Positions 7,341-14,688 of a stretch of 22,218 nucleotides of DNA are shown here, piece after piece. The notes below the pieces were generated by a model. That model did no database searches. It had not been told where the DNA came from and saw nothing but the letters and a program-made list of their open reading frames with translations. The position numbers were made by a program, and so were the translations under genes. Positions within the stretch are counted from its first letter, which is position 1; every line of letters starts with the position of its first letter. The DNA comes from JAEZVV01 sp036652035 (GTDB taxonomy: Bacteria > Pseudomonadota > Gammaproteobacteria > Burkholderiales > Burkholderiaceae_F), in assembly GCA_036652035.1 (NCBI GenBank), contig JAVVWR010000052.1, positions 1 to 22,218 of the forward strand, written 5' to 3'.

Positions 7341-8393
7341 GTGGCGACCCGCCCCCACCAAGACAACCCGACACTCCCGTCTAAAACCGAGAGTCGACCG
7401 CGACGCAAGACGCTCAATGACGTCGCCTCGGCCGTGGGTGTTAGCGCTATCACCATTTCTCGGGCACTCCACCGTCCCGAGCTGGTTCAAGCCGAGCTGC
7501 GCACCCGGATTCTCGCCGCGGTAGCCGCCCTAGGCTATGTGCCTGACCCTGCCGCTCGCGCCCTTGCATCGCGCCGCTCATCCACGGTAGTAGCGCTTGT
7601 GCCCTCCCTGGCCAATGCCGTGTTTGTCGACCTACTCGAATCGGTTCAGTCGGTGTGCGACGCTGCCGGGCTGCAGCTATTGATCGGCAACACCCACTAC
7701 CGCGCGGCCGACGAGGAGCGCTTGCTGCGCTCGCATCTTGCCGCCACTCCCAGCGGCGTATTGCTGGCCGGATTCGAGCGCACCACAGCCGCCGAACGCT
7801 TGCTCGCCGAAGCCGCCGTCCCGACCGTCTACATGATGGATTTGGCGCCAGCGCCGGGGATCCACAGCGTGGGCTTTGATCAACGCGCCGCGGCGCAGGC
7901 TTTAATGGCGGCACTCACGGCGCGCGGCCGTCGCCGCATTGGATTTGCCGGCGCACAGCTCGACCGCCGCACGATCGAACGCGCCGAAGGCTGGCGCGCG
8001 GCCGCCATCACGGCCGGATCATGGTCACCGGTGCGCGAGATTCTCTCGCCCGAACCTTCCTCCCCGGCCTTGGGTGCACAACTGCTCGATCGCTTGCTGG
8101 CGGCGGCACCCGATACCGACGCGATCTTCTTCGGCAATGACGACCTTGCCGCAGGCGCGCTGGCGCGGGCGCGCGAACTCGGCATCGCCGTGCCGGCTCA
8201 ACTGGCCATTGCCGGCTTCAATGATCTGCCGTTTGCAGCCTGGCTCTCGCCCTCGCTCACAACGGTCAAGACGCCGCGCGCCGAGGTCGGTCGCCGCGCC
8301 GCCGAGCGTCTCGTTGCCCTGATCCGCGGCGAACCGATTGCGGCAGAACCCGAAAACCTCGGTTTTGAGTTAATGCTCCGCGAGAGCGCGTGA
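7341..8393 (+). CDS. gntR: LacI-family transcriptional regulator, GntR-like (gluconate operon repressor)
   Basis: This is a DNA-binding repressor of 350 residues. A basic N-terminal tail of about 23 residues precedes the LacI helix-turn-helix and hinge (TLNDVASAVGVSAITISRAL at 24-43, then HRPELVQAELR and GYVPDPAARALASRRS). A periplasmic-binding-protein-like effector domain follows, including VALVPSLANAVFVDLLE, a QALMAALTARGRRRIGFAG block and the C-terminal LAIAGFNDLPFAAWLSPSLTT. The start is GTG at 7341, the first possible in this frame after a stop at 7320; the ribosome site is weak. It diverges from the gntK operon across an operator. Its role as gluconate repressor is inferred from this linkage. 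The codons for the recognition helix contain a copy of the operator core. Confidence 0.9.
   Translation: MATRPHQDNPTLPSKTESRPRRKTLNDVASAVGVSAITISRALHRPELVQAELRTRILAAVAALGYVPDPAARALASRRSSTVVALVPSLANAVFVDLLESVQSVCDAAGLQLLIGNTHYRAADEERLLRSHLAATPSGVLLAGFERTTAAERLLAEAAVPTVYMMDLAPAPGIHSVGFDQRAAAQALMAALTARGRRRIGFAGAQLDRRTIERAEGWRAAAITAGSWSPVREILSPEPSSPALGAQLLDRLLAAAPDTDAIFFGNDDLAAGALARARELGIAVPAQLAIAGFNDLPFAAWLSPSLTTVKTPRAEVGRRAAERLVALIRGEPIAAEPENLGFELMLRESA
7439..7452. repeat. Intragenic copy of the operator core
   Basis: TGTTAGCGCTATCA is identical to 7300-7313 and sits 139 bases downstream, within codons 33-38 of the regulator, which encode the V-S-A-I-T part of its helix-turn-helix. It could be an auxiliary operator that allows looping or acts as a roadblock. 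The base identity is seen; the function is inferred. Confidence 0.6.
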
Positions 8394-9248
8394 TCAGGTG
8401 AGTGCGTAATCGGCCACGATGCCACCGAACACGGCCAAGCCGAACCAGTTGTTGTGAAGAAACGCCCGGAAACATCCGGCCCGGGTGCGATCACGAATCC
8501 AGCGATAGTGAATCAGCGCGCAAAGCGTCGCCGCCCCCAGCCCCAGCCAGTAGGGCCAGCCCACGGTCAAGCTCACGCCGATCACCGCCATCGCCGCCAG
8601 GTAGGCGACATAACAGACCATGATCGCTGCCACATCGGCGCGACCGAAAAACACGGCCGAGGACCGAACGCCAAGCCTGAGGTCGTCGTCGCGATCGACC
8701 ATCGCATATTCGGTGTCATACGCCACGACCCAGAAAAGATTGGCGACAAACATCAACCAACCCAGCGGCGGCACACTGCCCTGAACCGCTGCGAATGCCA
8801 TCGGAATGCCAAATGAGAAGGCCATTCCCAGGTAGAGCTGCGGAATCGGAAAGAAACGCTTGAAGAGCGGGTAGGTCACCGCCAGCGCCAGAGCGACCAG
8901 CGCCAGACGCAGCGTCGGCGCATTGAGCAGGATCAGCAACAAGGCCGCCGCCGCTGCCATCAGTCCTGCCACCACGATCGCTTCGCTGCGCGCCAGCTCG
9001 CCGGTGGCAACCACTCGCTCGCGAGTGCGCTCGACATGAACGTCGAAATCGGCGTCCGCCGCGTCATTGACCGCACAACCGGCCGAGCGCATGAGAAAGG
9101 TGCCCGCAAAGAAGATCAGTATCAGGGCAAGGCTGGGCCGACCCGCCGCGGCGATCCATAGAGCACCCAGCGTAGGCCACAACAGAAGGAGAGTGCCGAC
9201 CGGTTTGTCGAACCGGATGAGGCGGGCGTAAAGACTGATCTTGCGCAA
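8394..9248 (-). CDS. ubiA: 4-hydroxybenzoate polyprenyltransferase
   Basis: UbiA is an integral membrane prenyltransferase that attaches the polyprenyl tail to 4-hydroxybenzoate in ubiquinone synthesis. The 284 residues and multiple hydrophobic helices fit. The first Asp-rich motif is NDAADADFD (61-69) followed by VERTRERVVATGE; the second is YDTEYAMVDRDDD (177-189). The N-terminal LIRFDKPVGTLLLLWPTLGA is typical of bacterial UbiA. The start is assigned to TTG at 9248: no ATG or GTG occurs in this frame between it and an upstream in-frame stop, and the RFDKP block must be included; no clear ribosome site is seen. The stop codon abuts that of the convergent regulator gene with no base between. 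Confidence 0.94.
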   Translation of the reverse strand: MRKISLYARLIRFDKPVGTLLLLWPTLGALWIAAAGRPSLALILIFFAGTFLMRSAGCAVNDAADADFDVHVERTRERVVATGELARSEAIVVAGLMAAAAALLLILLNAPTLRLALVALALAVTYPLFKRFFPIPQLYLGMAFSFGIPMAFAAVQGSVPPLGWLMFVANLFWVVAYDTEYAMVDRDDDLRLGVRSSAVFFGRADVAAIMVCYVAYLAAMAVIGVSLTVGWPYWLGLGAATLCALIHYRWIRDRTRAGCFRAFLHNNWFGLAVFGGIVADYALT

Positions 9249-9345
9249 GACGTAAGGTGCAGCGCGCGGGCGCCGGTTTGCTGCTCTATGGAGTGACTAT
9301 TATCGTAGCAGTCTCGTCATCCCGGGGTTGCCCACTGGAACCCCC

Positions 9346-9363
9346 AACGTTTGGAGAACGTTT
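9346..9363 (+). repeat. Direct repeat flanking the ugpB ribosome binding site
   Basis: AACGTTT occurs at 9346-9352 and 9357-9363, separated by the four bases GGAG that form the ugpB Shine-Dalgarno sequence 8 bases before ATG 9365. The 7-4-7 layout with an 11-base period resembles sites of OmpR/PhoB-type regulators in form, but not in sequence. Confidence 0.6.
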
Positions 9364-9364
9364 C

Positions 9365-10675
9365 ATGGTGCAAAAGACGATCGTCGTCGCAATCCTTGCC
9401 ACCGGCGCGCTGCTGGCCCAGCCCGCTGCCGCTCAGACCGATGTCCAATGGTGGCATTCGATGAGTGGTGCTCTGGGCGACTGGGTCAATGGCCTGGCGC
9501 AAGGCTTCAACGACAGCCAGAAACAGTGCAAGGTCACGCCGACCTACAAGGGCACTTACGACGCGTCGATGACCTCTGCGATCGCCGCGCACCGCGCGGG
9601 CAATTCGCCCCATATTCTTCAAGTGTTCGAAGTCGGCACCGCCACGATGATGGGCGCCAAGGGCGCGATCGTCCCGGCCGGTGAAGTGATGAGCAAGGCC
9701 GGCTACAAGTTCGACCCCAAGATCTATGTGCCAGCCGTAGTGGGCTATTACACCGCGCCCAATGGCCAGATGATGAGCTACCCGCTCAACAGCTCGACCA
9801 CCGTTTTTTATTACAACAAGGACGCCTTCAAGAAGGCCGGTCTCGACCCCAACAAGGCCCCCAAGACCTGGACCGACGTGAGCCTGGCCGCCGCCAAGCT
9901 CAAGGCCGCTGGCGAGAAGTGCCCGCTCACCACCAGCTGGCAGGGCTGGACCCAGCTCGAGAGCTTCTCGACCTGGCACAACTCCGAATTCGCCACGCTC
10001 AACAACGGCTTCGGCGGCGTCAAGGCGCGCCTGGACTTCAACTCGCCGCTGCACGTTCGCCACATCGAGAACCTGGCCAACATGGCCAAGCAAGGCACTT
10101 TTGTCTATAAGGGCCGCGGCAACGTGCCTGACGCCGCGTTCTACTCGGGCGAGTGCGCGATGAGCATGGGATCGTCGTCGGCCTACGGCAATATCAAGCG
10201 CAACGCCAAGTTCGACTTCGCGATCTCGCAAATGCCGTATTACGCCGACGTCGCCGGCGCGCCGCAGAACACCGTCCTGGGTGGCGCCAGCCTGTGGGTC
10301 ATGGCCGGCAAGAAGCAGCCCGAGTACAAGTGCGTCGCCGACTTCTTCAACTATCTGAACAAGCCCGAGATCCAGGCCGAAAGCCACCAGAAGACCGGCT
10401 ACCTGCCGGTGACCACGGCGGCCTACGAACTGACCAAGAAGTCGGGTTTCTATGACAAGAACCCCGGTTCCGACACGGCCGTCCAGCAGATGATCGTCAA
10501 GACGACCGACAAGTCACGCGGCATCCGCCTGGGCAACATGGTGCAGATCCGCACCATCGTTGACGAGGAGCTCGAAAACGTCTGGTCGGGCAAGAAAACG
10601 GCCAAGCAGGCGCTCGACGAATCGGTCAAGCGCGGCAACGAACAACTCGAGCGTTTCGAGAAGACCTCCCGTTGA
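9365..10675 (+). CDS. ugpB: sn-glycerol-3-phosphate ABC transporter, periplasmic binding protein
   Basis: UgpB captures glycerol-3-phosphate (and glycerophosphodiesters) in the periplasm for the UgpAEC importer. The start is ATG 9365, with GGAGA just upstream and a clear signal peptide to about residue 23 (AQPAAA, then QT); the frame is open further upstream but lacks these. The mature protein shows WWHSMSGALGDWV, TPTYKGTYDASM, LQVFEVGTATMM and MSMGSSSAYGNIK. Residues Y65, E89, S144, S270, G307 and Y346 fall at the positions I recall for the glycerol-3-phosphate ligands of E. coli UgpB, with an arginine (R396) one position from the E. coli R397. The length of 436 compares with 438 in E. coli. 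It is the first gene of ugpBAEC. Confidence 0.95.
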   Translation: MVQKTIVVAILATGALLAQPAAAQTDVQWWHSMSGALGDWVNGLAQGFNDSQKQCKVTPTYKGTYDASMTSAIAAHRAGNSPHILQVFEVGTATMMGAKGAIVPAGEVMSKAGYKFDPKIYVPAVVGYYTAPNGQMMSYPLNSSTTVFYYNKDAFKKAGLDPNKAPKTWTDVSLAAAKLKAAGEKCPLTTSWQGWTQLESFSTWHNSEFATLNNGFGGVKARLDFNSPLHVRHIENLANMAKQGTFVYKGRGNVPDAAFYSGECAMSMGSSSAYGNIKRNAKFDFAISQMPYYADVAGAPQNTVLGGASLWVMAGKKQPEYKCVADFFNYLNKPEIQAESHQKTGYLPVTTAAYELTKKSGFYDKNPGSDTAVQQMIVKTTDKSRGIRLGNMVQIRTIVDEELENVWSGKKTAKQALDESVKRGNEQLERFEKTSR

Positions 10676-10684
10676 TGTAGTCTT

Positions 10685-10722
10685 GAGGAAGGGGCCACTC
10701 ACCGGTGGCCCCTTCCTCTTTT
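10685..10722 (+). terminator. Hairpin after ugpB (intercistronic terminator or attenuator)
   Basis: A perfect 14-bp stem (10685-10698 with 10705-10718) encloses a 6-base loop and is followed by TTTT. It stands between ugpB and ugpA, so it probably ends a fraction of transcripts and protects the ugpB message, giving excess binding protein over permease. Confidence 0.82.
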
Positions 10723-10737
10723 GAATTTCGAAGTCCC

Positions 10738-11619
10738 GTGGAAAAACGCGCCGTCTTTCGCAGCTCCTGGCTGCCCTACGCCTTGGTCGCACCGCAGATC
10801 GCGATCACGATCATCTTTTTTTTCTGGCCGGCGGGCCAGGCGCTCTACCAGAGCGTATTGATGCAGGACGCTTTCGGCACGTCGGTCGAATTCGTCGGTC
10901 TGGAAAACTTCGAGACCTTATTCGCGGATCCGAACTACCTCGCATCATTCAAGGTGACGGTTGTGTTCTCGGTGGCGGTCGCCGCCATCGGGCTCGGACT
11001 TTCTCTGCTGTTTGCGGTCTGCGCCGATCGAGTGATCAAGGGCGCGAACGGCTACAAGGCGCTGCTGATCTGGCCCTACGCCGTGGCGCCCGCGATTGCC
11101 GGCGTGCTGTGGCTGTTCATGTTCAACCCGACCATGGGCGTGGTCGCCTACGCGATCAAGAAGGCTGGCATCGACTGGAACTACCTTCTGAACGGCGATC
11201 AGGCGCTGCTGCTGATCGTCATGGCCGCGGTCTGGAAGCAGATCAGCTACAACTTCGTCTTCTTCTTGGCCGGCCTGCAGGCCATCCCGCGCTCACTGCT
11301 TGAAGCCGCCGCCATCGACGGCGCCGGCCCGTTCCGCCGCTTCTGGAGCGTGGTATTCCCGCTGCTGTCGCCCACCACCTTCTTCCTGTTGGTGGTCAAC
11401 ATCGTCTATGCCTTCTTCGATACTTTCGCGATCGTCGACGCCACCACCATGGGCGGCCCCGGCCAGGACACCAACATCCTCGTCTACAAGGTCTTCCACG
11501 ACGGCTTCAAGGGCATGGATTTCGGCTCGTCGGCCGCGCAGTCCGTGGTTCTGATGGTGATCGTGATTGCCCTGACCGTGGTGCAGTTCCGTTTTATCGA
11601 GCGTCGGGTGAATTACTAA
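10738..11619 (+). CDS. ugpA: Glycerol-3-phosphate ABC transporter permease UgpA
   Basis: UgpA is one of the two membrane subunits of the importer. I choose GTG at 10738, giving 293 residues starting MEKRAVFRSSWLPYALVAPQ, close to E. coli UgpA (295 residues, VFRSRWLPYLLVAPQ near its start). An in-frame GTG at 10705 would put the start within the hairpin arm and add a non-conserved tail. About six hydrophobic helices are present, and the cytoplasmic EAA loop that docks the ATPase is LLEAAAIDGAGPFRRFWSVV (about 188-207). No strong ribosome site is visible, which fits low permease expression. It is 1 base from ugpE. Confidence 0.93.
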   Translation: MEKRAVFRSSWLPYALVAPQIAITIIFFFWPAGQALYQSVLMQDAFGTSVEFVGLENFETLFADPNYLASFKVTVVFSVAVAAIGLGLSLLFAVCADRVIKGANGYKALLIWPYAVAPAIAGVLWLFMFNPTMGVVAYAIKKAGIDWNYLLNGDQALLLIVMAAVWKQISYNFVFFLAGLQAIPRSLLEAAAIDGAGPFRRFWSVVFPLLSPTTFFLLVVNIVYAFFDTFAIVDATTMGGPGQDTNILVYKVFHDGFKGMDFGSSAAQSVVLMVIVIALTVVQFRFIERRVNY

Positions 11620-11620
11620 A

Positions 11621-12469
11621 ATGATCGAACAACGCCCCTGGCTCAAATTTCTCACCCACCTCACGCTGATCTTCGGCGTGCTGATGGTCGCCTTCCCGGT
11701 CTACATCGCCTTCGTCGCCTCGACCCAGACCGCGGTCGAGGTCGAACAGGCCCCCATGTCGCTGCTGCCTGGCGCGCACATGGTCGAGAACTATTCGCAG
11801 ATCCTGTTCCAGGGCGGCGGCACCGCGTCGCGCGCACCGGTTGACCGCATGATGTTTGTCAGCCTGATGATGGCGCTTGGCATCTCGATCGGAAAAATCA
11901 TCATCTCGCTGCTGTCGGCGTTCGCGGTGGTGTATTTCAAATTCCGTGGCCGCACCTTCATTTTCTGGATGATTTTCGTCACCCTGATGTTGCCGGTCGA
12001 GGTCCGCATCGCTCCGACCTACCAGGTGATGGCGAGCCTGAATCTGCTCAACTCCTGGGGCGGCCTGATCCTGCCACTGATTGCCTCGGCCACCGCGACC
12101 TTCCTGTTCCGCCAGTTCTTCATGACGGTTCCGGACGAGTTGGCCGAAGCCGCCCGCATCGACGGTGCCGGCCCGCTGCGCTTCTTCTTCTCGATCCTCT
12201 TGCCGCTTTCGCTCACCAACGTGGCGGCGATGTTCGTGATTCAGTTCATCTACGGCTGGAACCAATACCTCTGGCCGCTGCTGGTGACGACCACCGAAGA
12301 CATGTACCCCATCGTTATCGGTATCAAACGAATGATCGGTGGCGGCGATGCTGCCAACGAATGGAACCTCATCATGGCCACCGCCATCCTTGCCATGATC
12401 CCGCCCGCGGTCGTGGTGCTGGTGATGCAACGCTGGTTCGTCAAGGGCCTGGTGGACACGGAAAAGTAA
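11621..12469 (+). CDS. ugpE: Glycerol-3-phosphate ABC transporter permease UgpE
   Basis: UgpE is the second membrane subunit of the Ugp importer. The 282 residues match E. coli (281). The N-terminus carries a helix around 12-33 (LTHLTLIFGVLMVAFPVYIA). The EAA loop is ELAEAARIDGAGPLRFF (about 173-189). A later stretch, FIYGWNQYLWPLLVTTTEDM, is typical of the sugar/G3P permease family. The ATG at 11621 lies one base after the ugpA stop, and ugpC starts 7 bases after its own stop, so all three are co-translated in a tight operon. Confidence 0.95.
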   Translation: MIEQRPWLKFLTHLTLIFGVLMVAFPVYIAFVASTQTAVEVEQAPMSLLPGAHMVENYSQILFQGGGTASRAPVDRMMFVSLMMALGISIGKIIISLLSAFAVVYFKFRGRTFIFWMIFVTLMLPVEVRIAPTYQVMASLNLLNSWGGLILPLIASATATFLFRQFFMTVPDELAEAARIDGAGPLRFFFSILLPLSLTNVAAMFVIQFIYGWNQYLWPLLVTTTEDMYPIVIGIKRMIGGGDAANEWNLIMATAILAMIPPAVVVLVMQRWFVKGLVDTEK

Positions 12470-12476
12470 GAGAAAC

Positions 12477-13541
12477 ATGGCTGCCATCCAATTTCGCGAA
12501 GTCAAAAAGAGCTACGGCGACAACGCTGTCGTTCACGGCATCACCCTATCGATTGCCGACGGCGAGTTCATCGTCATCGTCGGGCCCTCCGGCTGCGGCA
12601 AGTCGACTCTGCTGCGCATGGTGGCGGGCCTTGAGCCCATCTCCGGCGGCGAGATCGAGATCGGCGGGCGCGTTGTCAACAACCTGGAACCCAAGGATCG
12701 CGACTGCGCCATGGTGTTCCAGAACTACGCGCTCTACCCCCACATGACGGTCTTCGAGAACATGGCCTATGGCCTGAAGATCCGCCGCGTGCCGGTCGAC
12801 GAGATCAAGCGCCGCGTTGACGAAGCCGCGGCCATTCTCGAGCTCGGCAAGCTGCTCGATCGCCGCCCCAAGCAGCTCTCGGGTGGCCAGCGCCAGCGCG
12901 TGGCGATGGGCCGCGCGATCGTGCGCGAGCCGGCCGCCTTCCTGTTCGACGAGCCGCTCTCCAATCTCGACGCCAAGCTGCGCGTGCAGACCCGGCTCGA
13001 GATCCAGAAGTTGCATCGCCGTCTGCGCACCACCAGCCTGTACGTTACCCACGACCAGGTCGAGGCGATGACGCTGGCCCAGCGCATGATCGTCATGAAT
13101 GGCGGCCGCGCCGAGCAAGTCGGCACGCCGGCCGAGGTCTACCACGACCCCGAGACGATGTTTGTCGCGTCCTTCATCGGTTCGCCGCCAATGAACCTGA
13201 TCCAAGGCCGTGTCAGTGCGGATGGCCAACGCTTTGAAACCGCCAAGGGCCTGGCGCTCAACCTGCCGGCTGCGACACCGGCGCTGGCGGGTCGCGCCGT
13301 CGTGCTGGGGCTGCGCCCCGAGCACCTCCACTTTGGCGGCGATTCGGCCGACTTCGAGGTTGAGACGGTCGAGTCGCTCGGCGCCGACCACTTGATCCAT
13401 GGCCGCATTGGCGGGCAAGAAATCATCGTTCGCGTCGGCGACGTGCCGACGCCCAGCACCGGCACCACCGTCAAGCTCCACTTCACGCCAGAGGCCGTGC
13501 ACTGGTTTGACCCCGAAACCACGCAGCGCATTCGTCTTTAA
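12477..13541 (+). CDS. ugpC: Glycerol-3-phosphate ABC transporter ATPase UgpC
   Basis: UgpC is the nucleotide-binding subunit that energises the importer, of the MalK/CUT1 type. The 354 residues match E. coli UgpC (356). Walker A GPSGCGKST is at 36-44, the Q-loop at about 80-83 (MVFQNYALYPHM), signature LSGGQ at 134-138, Walker B FLFDEP at 155-160, D-loop SNLDAKLR just after, and the switch histidine in LYVTHDQVEAM. The C-terminal OB-fold regulatory region includes GLRPEHLHFG. The ATG at 12477 is preceded by AAGAGA. No ugpQ phosphodiesterase gene follows; the operon ends at a hairpin. Confidence 0.95.
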   Translation: MAAIQFREVKKSYGDNAVVHGITLSIADGEFIVIVGPSGCGKSTLLRMVAGLEPISGGEIEIGGRVVNNLEPKDRDCAMVFQNYALYPHMTVFENMAYGLKIRRVPVDEIKRRVDEAAAILELGKLLDRRPKQLSGGQRQRVAMGRAIVREPAAFLFDEPLSNLDAKLRVQTRLEIQKLHRRLRTTSLYVTHDQVEAMTLAQRMIVMNGGRAEQVGTPAEVYHDPETMFVASFIGSPPMNLIQGRVSADGQRFETAKGLALNLPAATPALAGRAVVLGLRPEHLHFGGDSADFEVETVESLGADHLIHGRIGGQEIIVRVGDVPTPSTGTTVKLHFTPEAVHWFDPETTQRIRL

Positions 13542-13582
13542 GCGCGCAGTGTCGGCTTAGACCTGACCGCCACCGTCAGACA

Positions 13583-13610
13583 ACGAAGGGCCGCTCACGC
13601 GGCCCTTCGT
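13583..13610. terminator. Hairpin terminator between ugpC and oxyR
   Basis: ACGAAGGGCCGC (13583-13594) and its exact complement (13599-13610) form a 12-bp stem with a TCAC loop, 41 bases after the ugpC stop. It lacks a proper T-run on either side, so termination may be partial or use Rho. The 79 bases from here to the oxyR stop hold nothing recognisable. Confidence 0.75.
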
Positions 13611-13689
13611 CATTCGTGCGGAGGTGCGCCCCGGCCAGGTCGATGACGATCGCGTCAAGCGCCTTGCACTGCGGCCCGACACGCCCGCT

Positions 13690-14634
13690 TCAAGCGGATT
13701 GCGCTGGCAGATCCAGGTGCACCACGCCATTCATCTCGACCTTGGCGATGGCCGACCGCAGCGCTTCGATCGCGGCGGTGCGGGTGAAGCTCTTGCGCCA
13801 CACCAGAACCACGCGGCGGTTCGGCGCGGGAGCGGTAAACGGAACGTAGCTGATCAGGGAGTCGCCCGCCGGCGTGACCGGTACTGAACTCATCGGCAAT
13901 ACGGTCAAGCCAAGACCCGAGGCCACCATGTGACGGATCGTGTCGAGCGACGAGCCTTCGAAGGTCTTTTGCATCCCTTCGGTCGCGGCCGAATAACGCG
14001 CCATCTCCGGGCAGACCTCGAGCACTTGATCGCGAAAACAGTGACCCGCGCCCAGAAGCAGCATGGTCTCCTGCTTCAAATCGGCGCTCGCCACCGACGG
14101 CGCATCGGCCCAGGCGTGATCGCGCGGCACCGCCACGGTGAAGGTCTCGTCATAGAGCGGCTGAAGCAGCATGCCGGTCTCGGGCAAGGGCAGCGCCATG
14201 ATGCCGACGTCGATCTCGCCATTGCGCAACAGTTCCAGCAAGCGGACGGTGAAGTTCTCTGTCAGCAGCAAGGGCATCTGTGGCGCATCGTCGAGCAACT
14301 GCCGCACCAAGCCCGGCAGCAGATAGGGACTGATGGTGTAGATCACGCCCAGGCGCAAAGGACCGACTAGCGGGTCCTTGCCTTGCGCAGCGATCTCCTT
14401 GACGCGCTTGGCTTCATCCAGCACGCGTTGCGCCTGGGCAACGATGCGCTCGCCTGGCGCGGTCAGCGTCACCTCCTGCGAGCGGCGCTCGAAAATCTGC
14501 ACGCCGAGTTCGTCCTCAAGCTTCTTGACCGCTACCGACAACGAGGGCTGAGAGACAAAACATGCGTCGGCAGCACGACCGAAATGGCGCTCGCGAGCGA
14601 CGGCGACGATGTACTTGAGTTCGGTCAGAGTCAT
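13690..14634 (-). CDS. oxyR: Hydrogen peroxide-responsive LysR-type regulator OxyR
   Basis: OxyR senses hydrogen peroxide by forming a disulfide and then controls peroxide-defence genes. The 314-residue protein has a LysR helix-turn-helix at about 1-60 (MTLTELKYIVAVARERHFG, AADACFVSQPSLSVAVKKLE). The regulatory domain contains GAGHCFRDQVLEVCPEM, with cysteines at 199 and 208, exactly the E. coli redox pair, which separates it from other LysR proteins. The start is ATG 14634; the ribosome site is weak (CGGAA). It lies 54 bases after recG in the same direction, an arrangement I recall from other Proteobacteria, and converges on ugpC. Confidence 0.95.
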   Translation of the reverse strand: MTLTELKYIVAVARERHFGRAADACFVSQPSLSVAVKKLEDELGVQIFERRSQEVTLTAPGERIVAQAQRVLDEAKRVKEIAAQGKDPLVGPLRLGVIYTISPYLLPGLVRQLLDDAPQMPLLLTENFTVRLLELLRNGEIDVGIMALPLPETGMLLQPLYDETFTVAVPRDHAWADAPSVASADLKQETMLLLGAGHCFRDQVLEVCPEMARYSAATEGMQKTFEGSSLDTIRHMVASGLGLTVLPMSSVPVTPAGDSLISYVPFTAPAPNRRVVLVWRKSFTRTAAIEALRSAIAKVEMNGVVHLDLPAQSA

Positions 14635-14688
14635 GAAAATTCCGCGGCAGAATCGAAGCGATTATTCCACCCGCAAGCCGCCGCAAAA

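Noticed and set aside
9249..9364. Possible Pho box upstream of ugpB
   Set aside because: Stretches such as GTCTCGTCATC share a few bases with CTGTCAT repeats but no second correctly spaced repeat exists.
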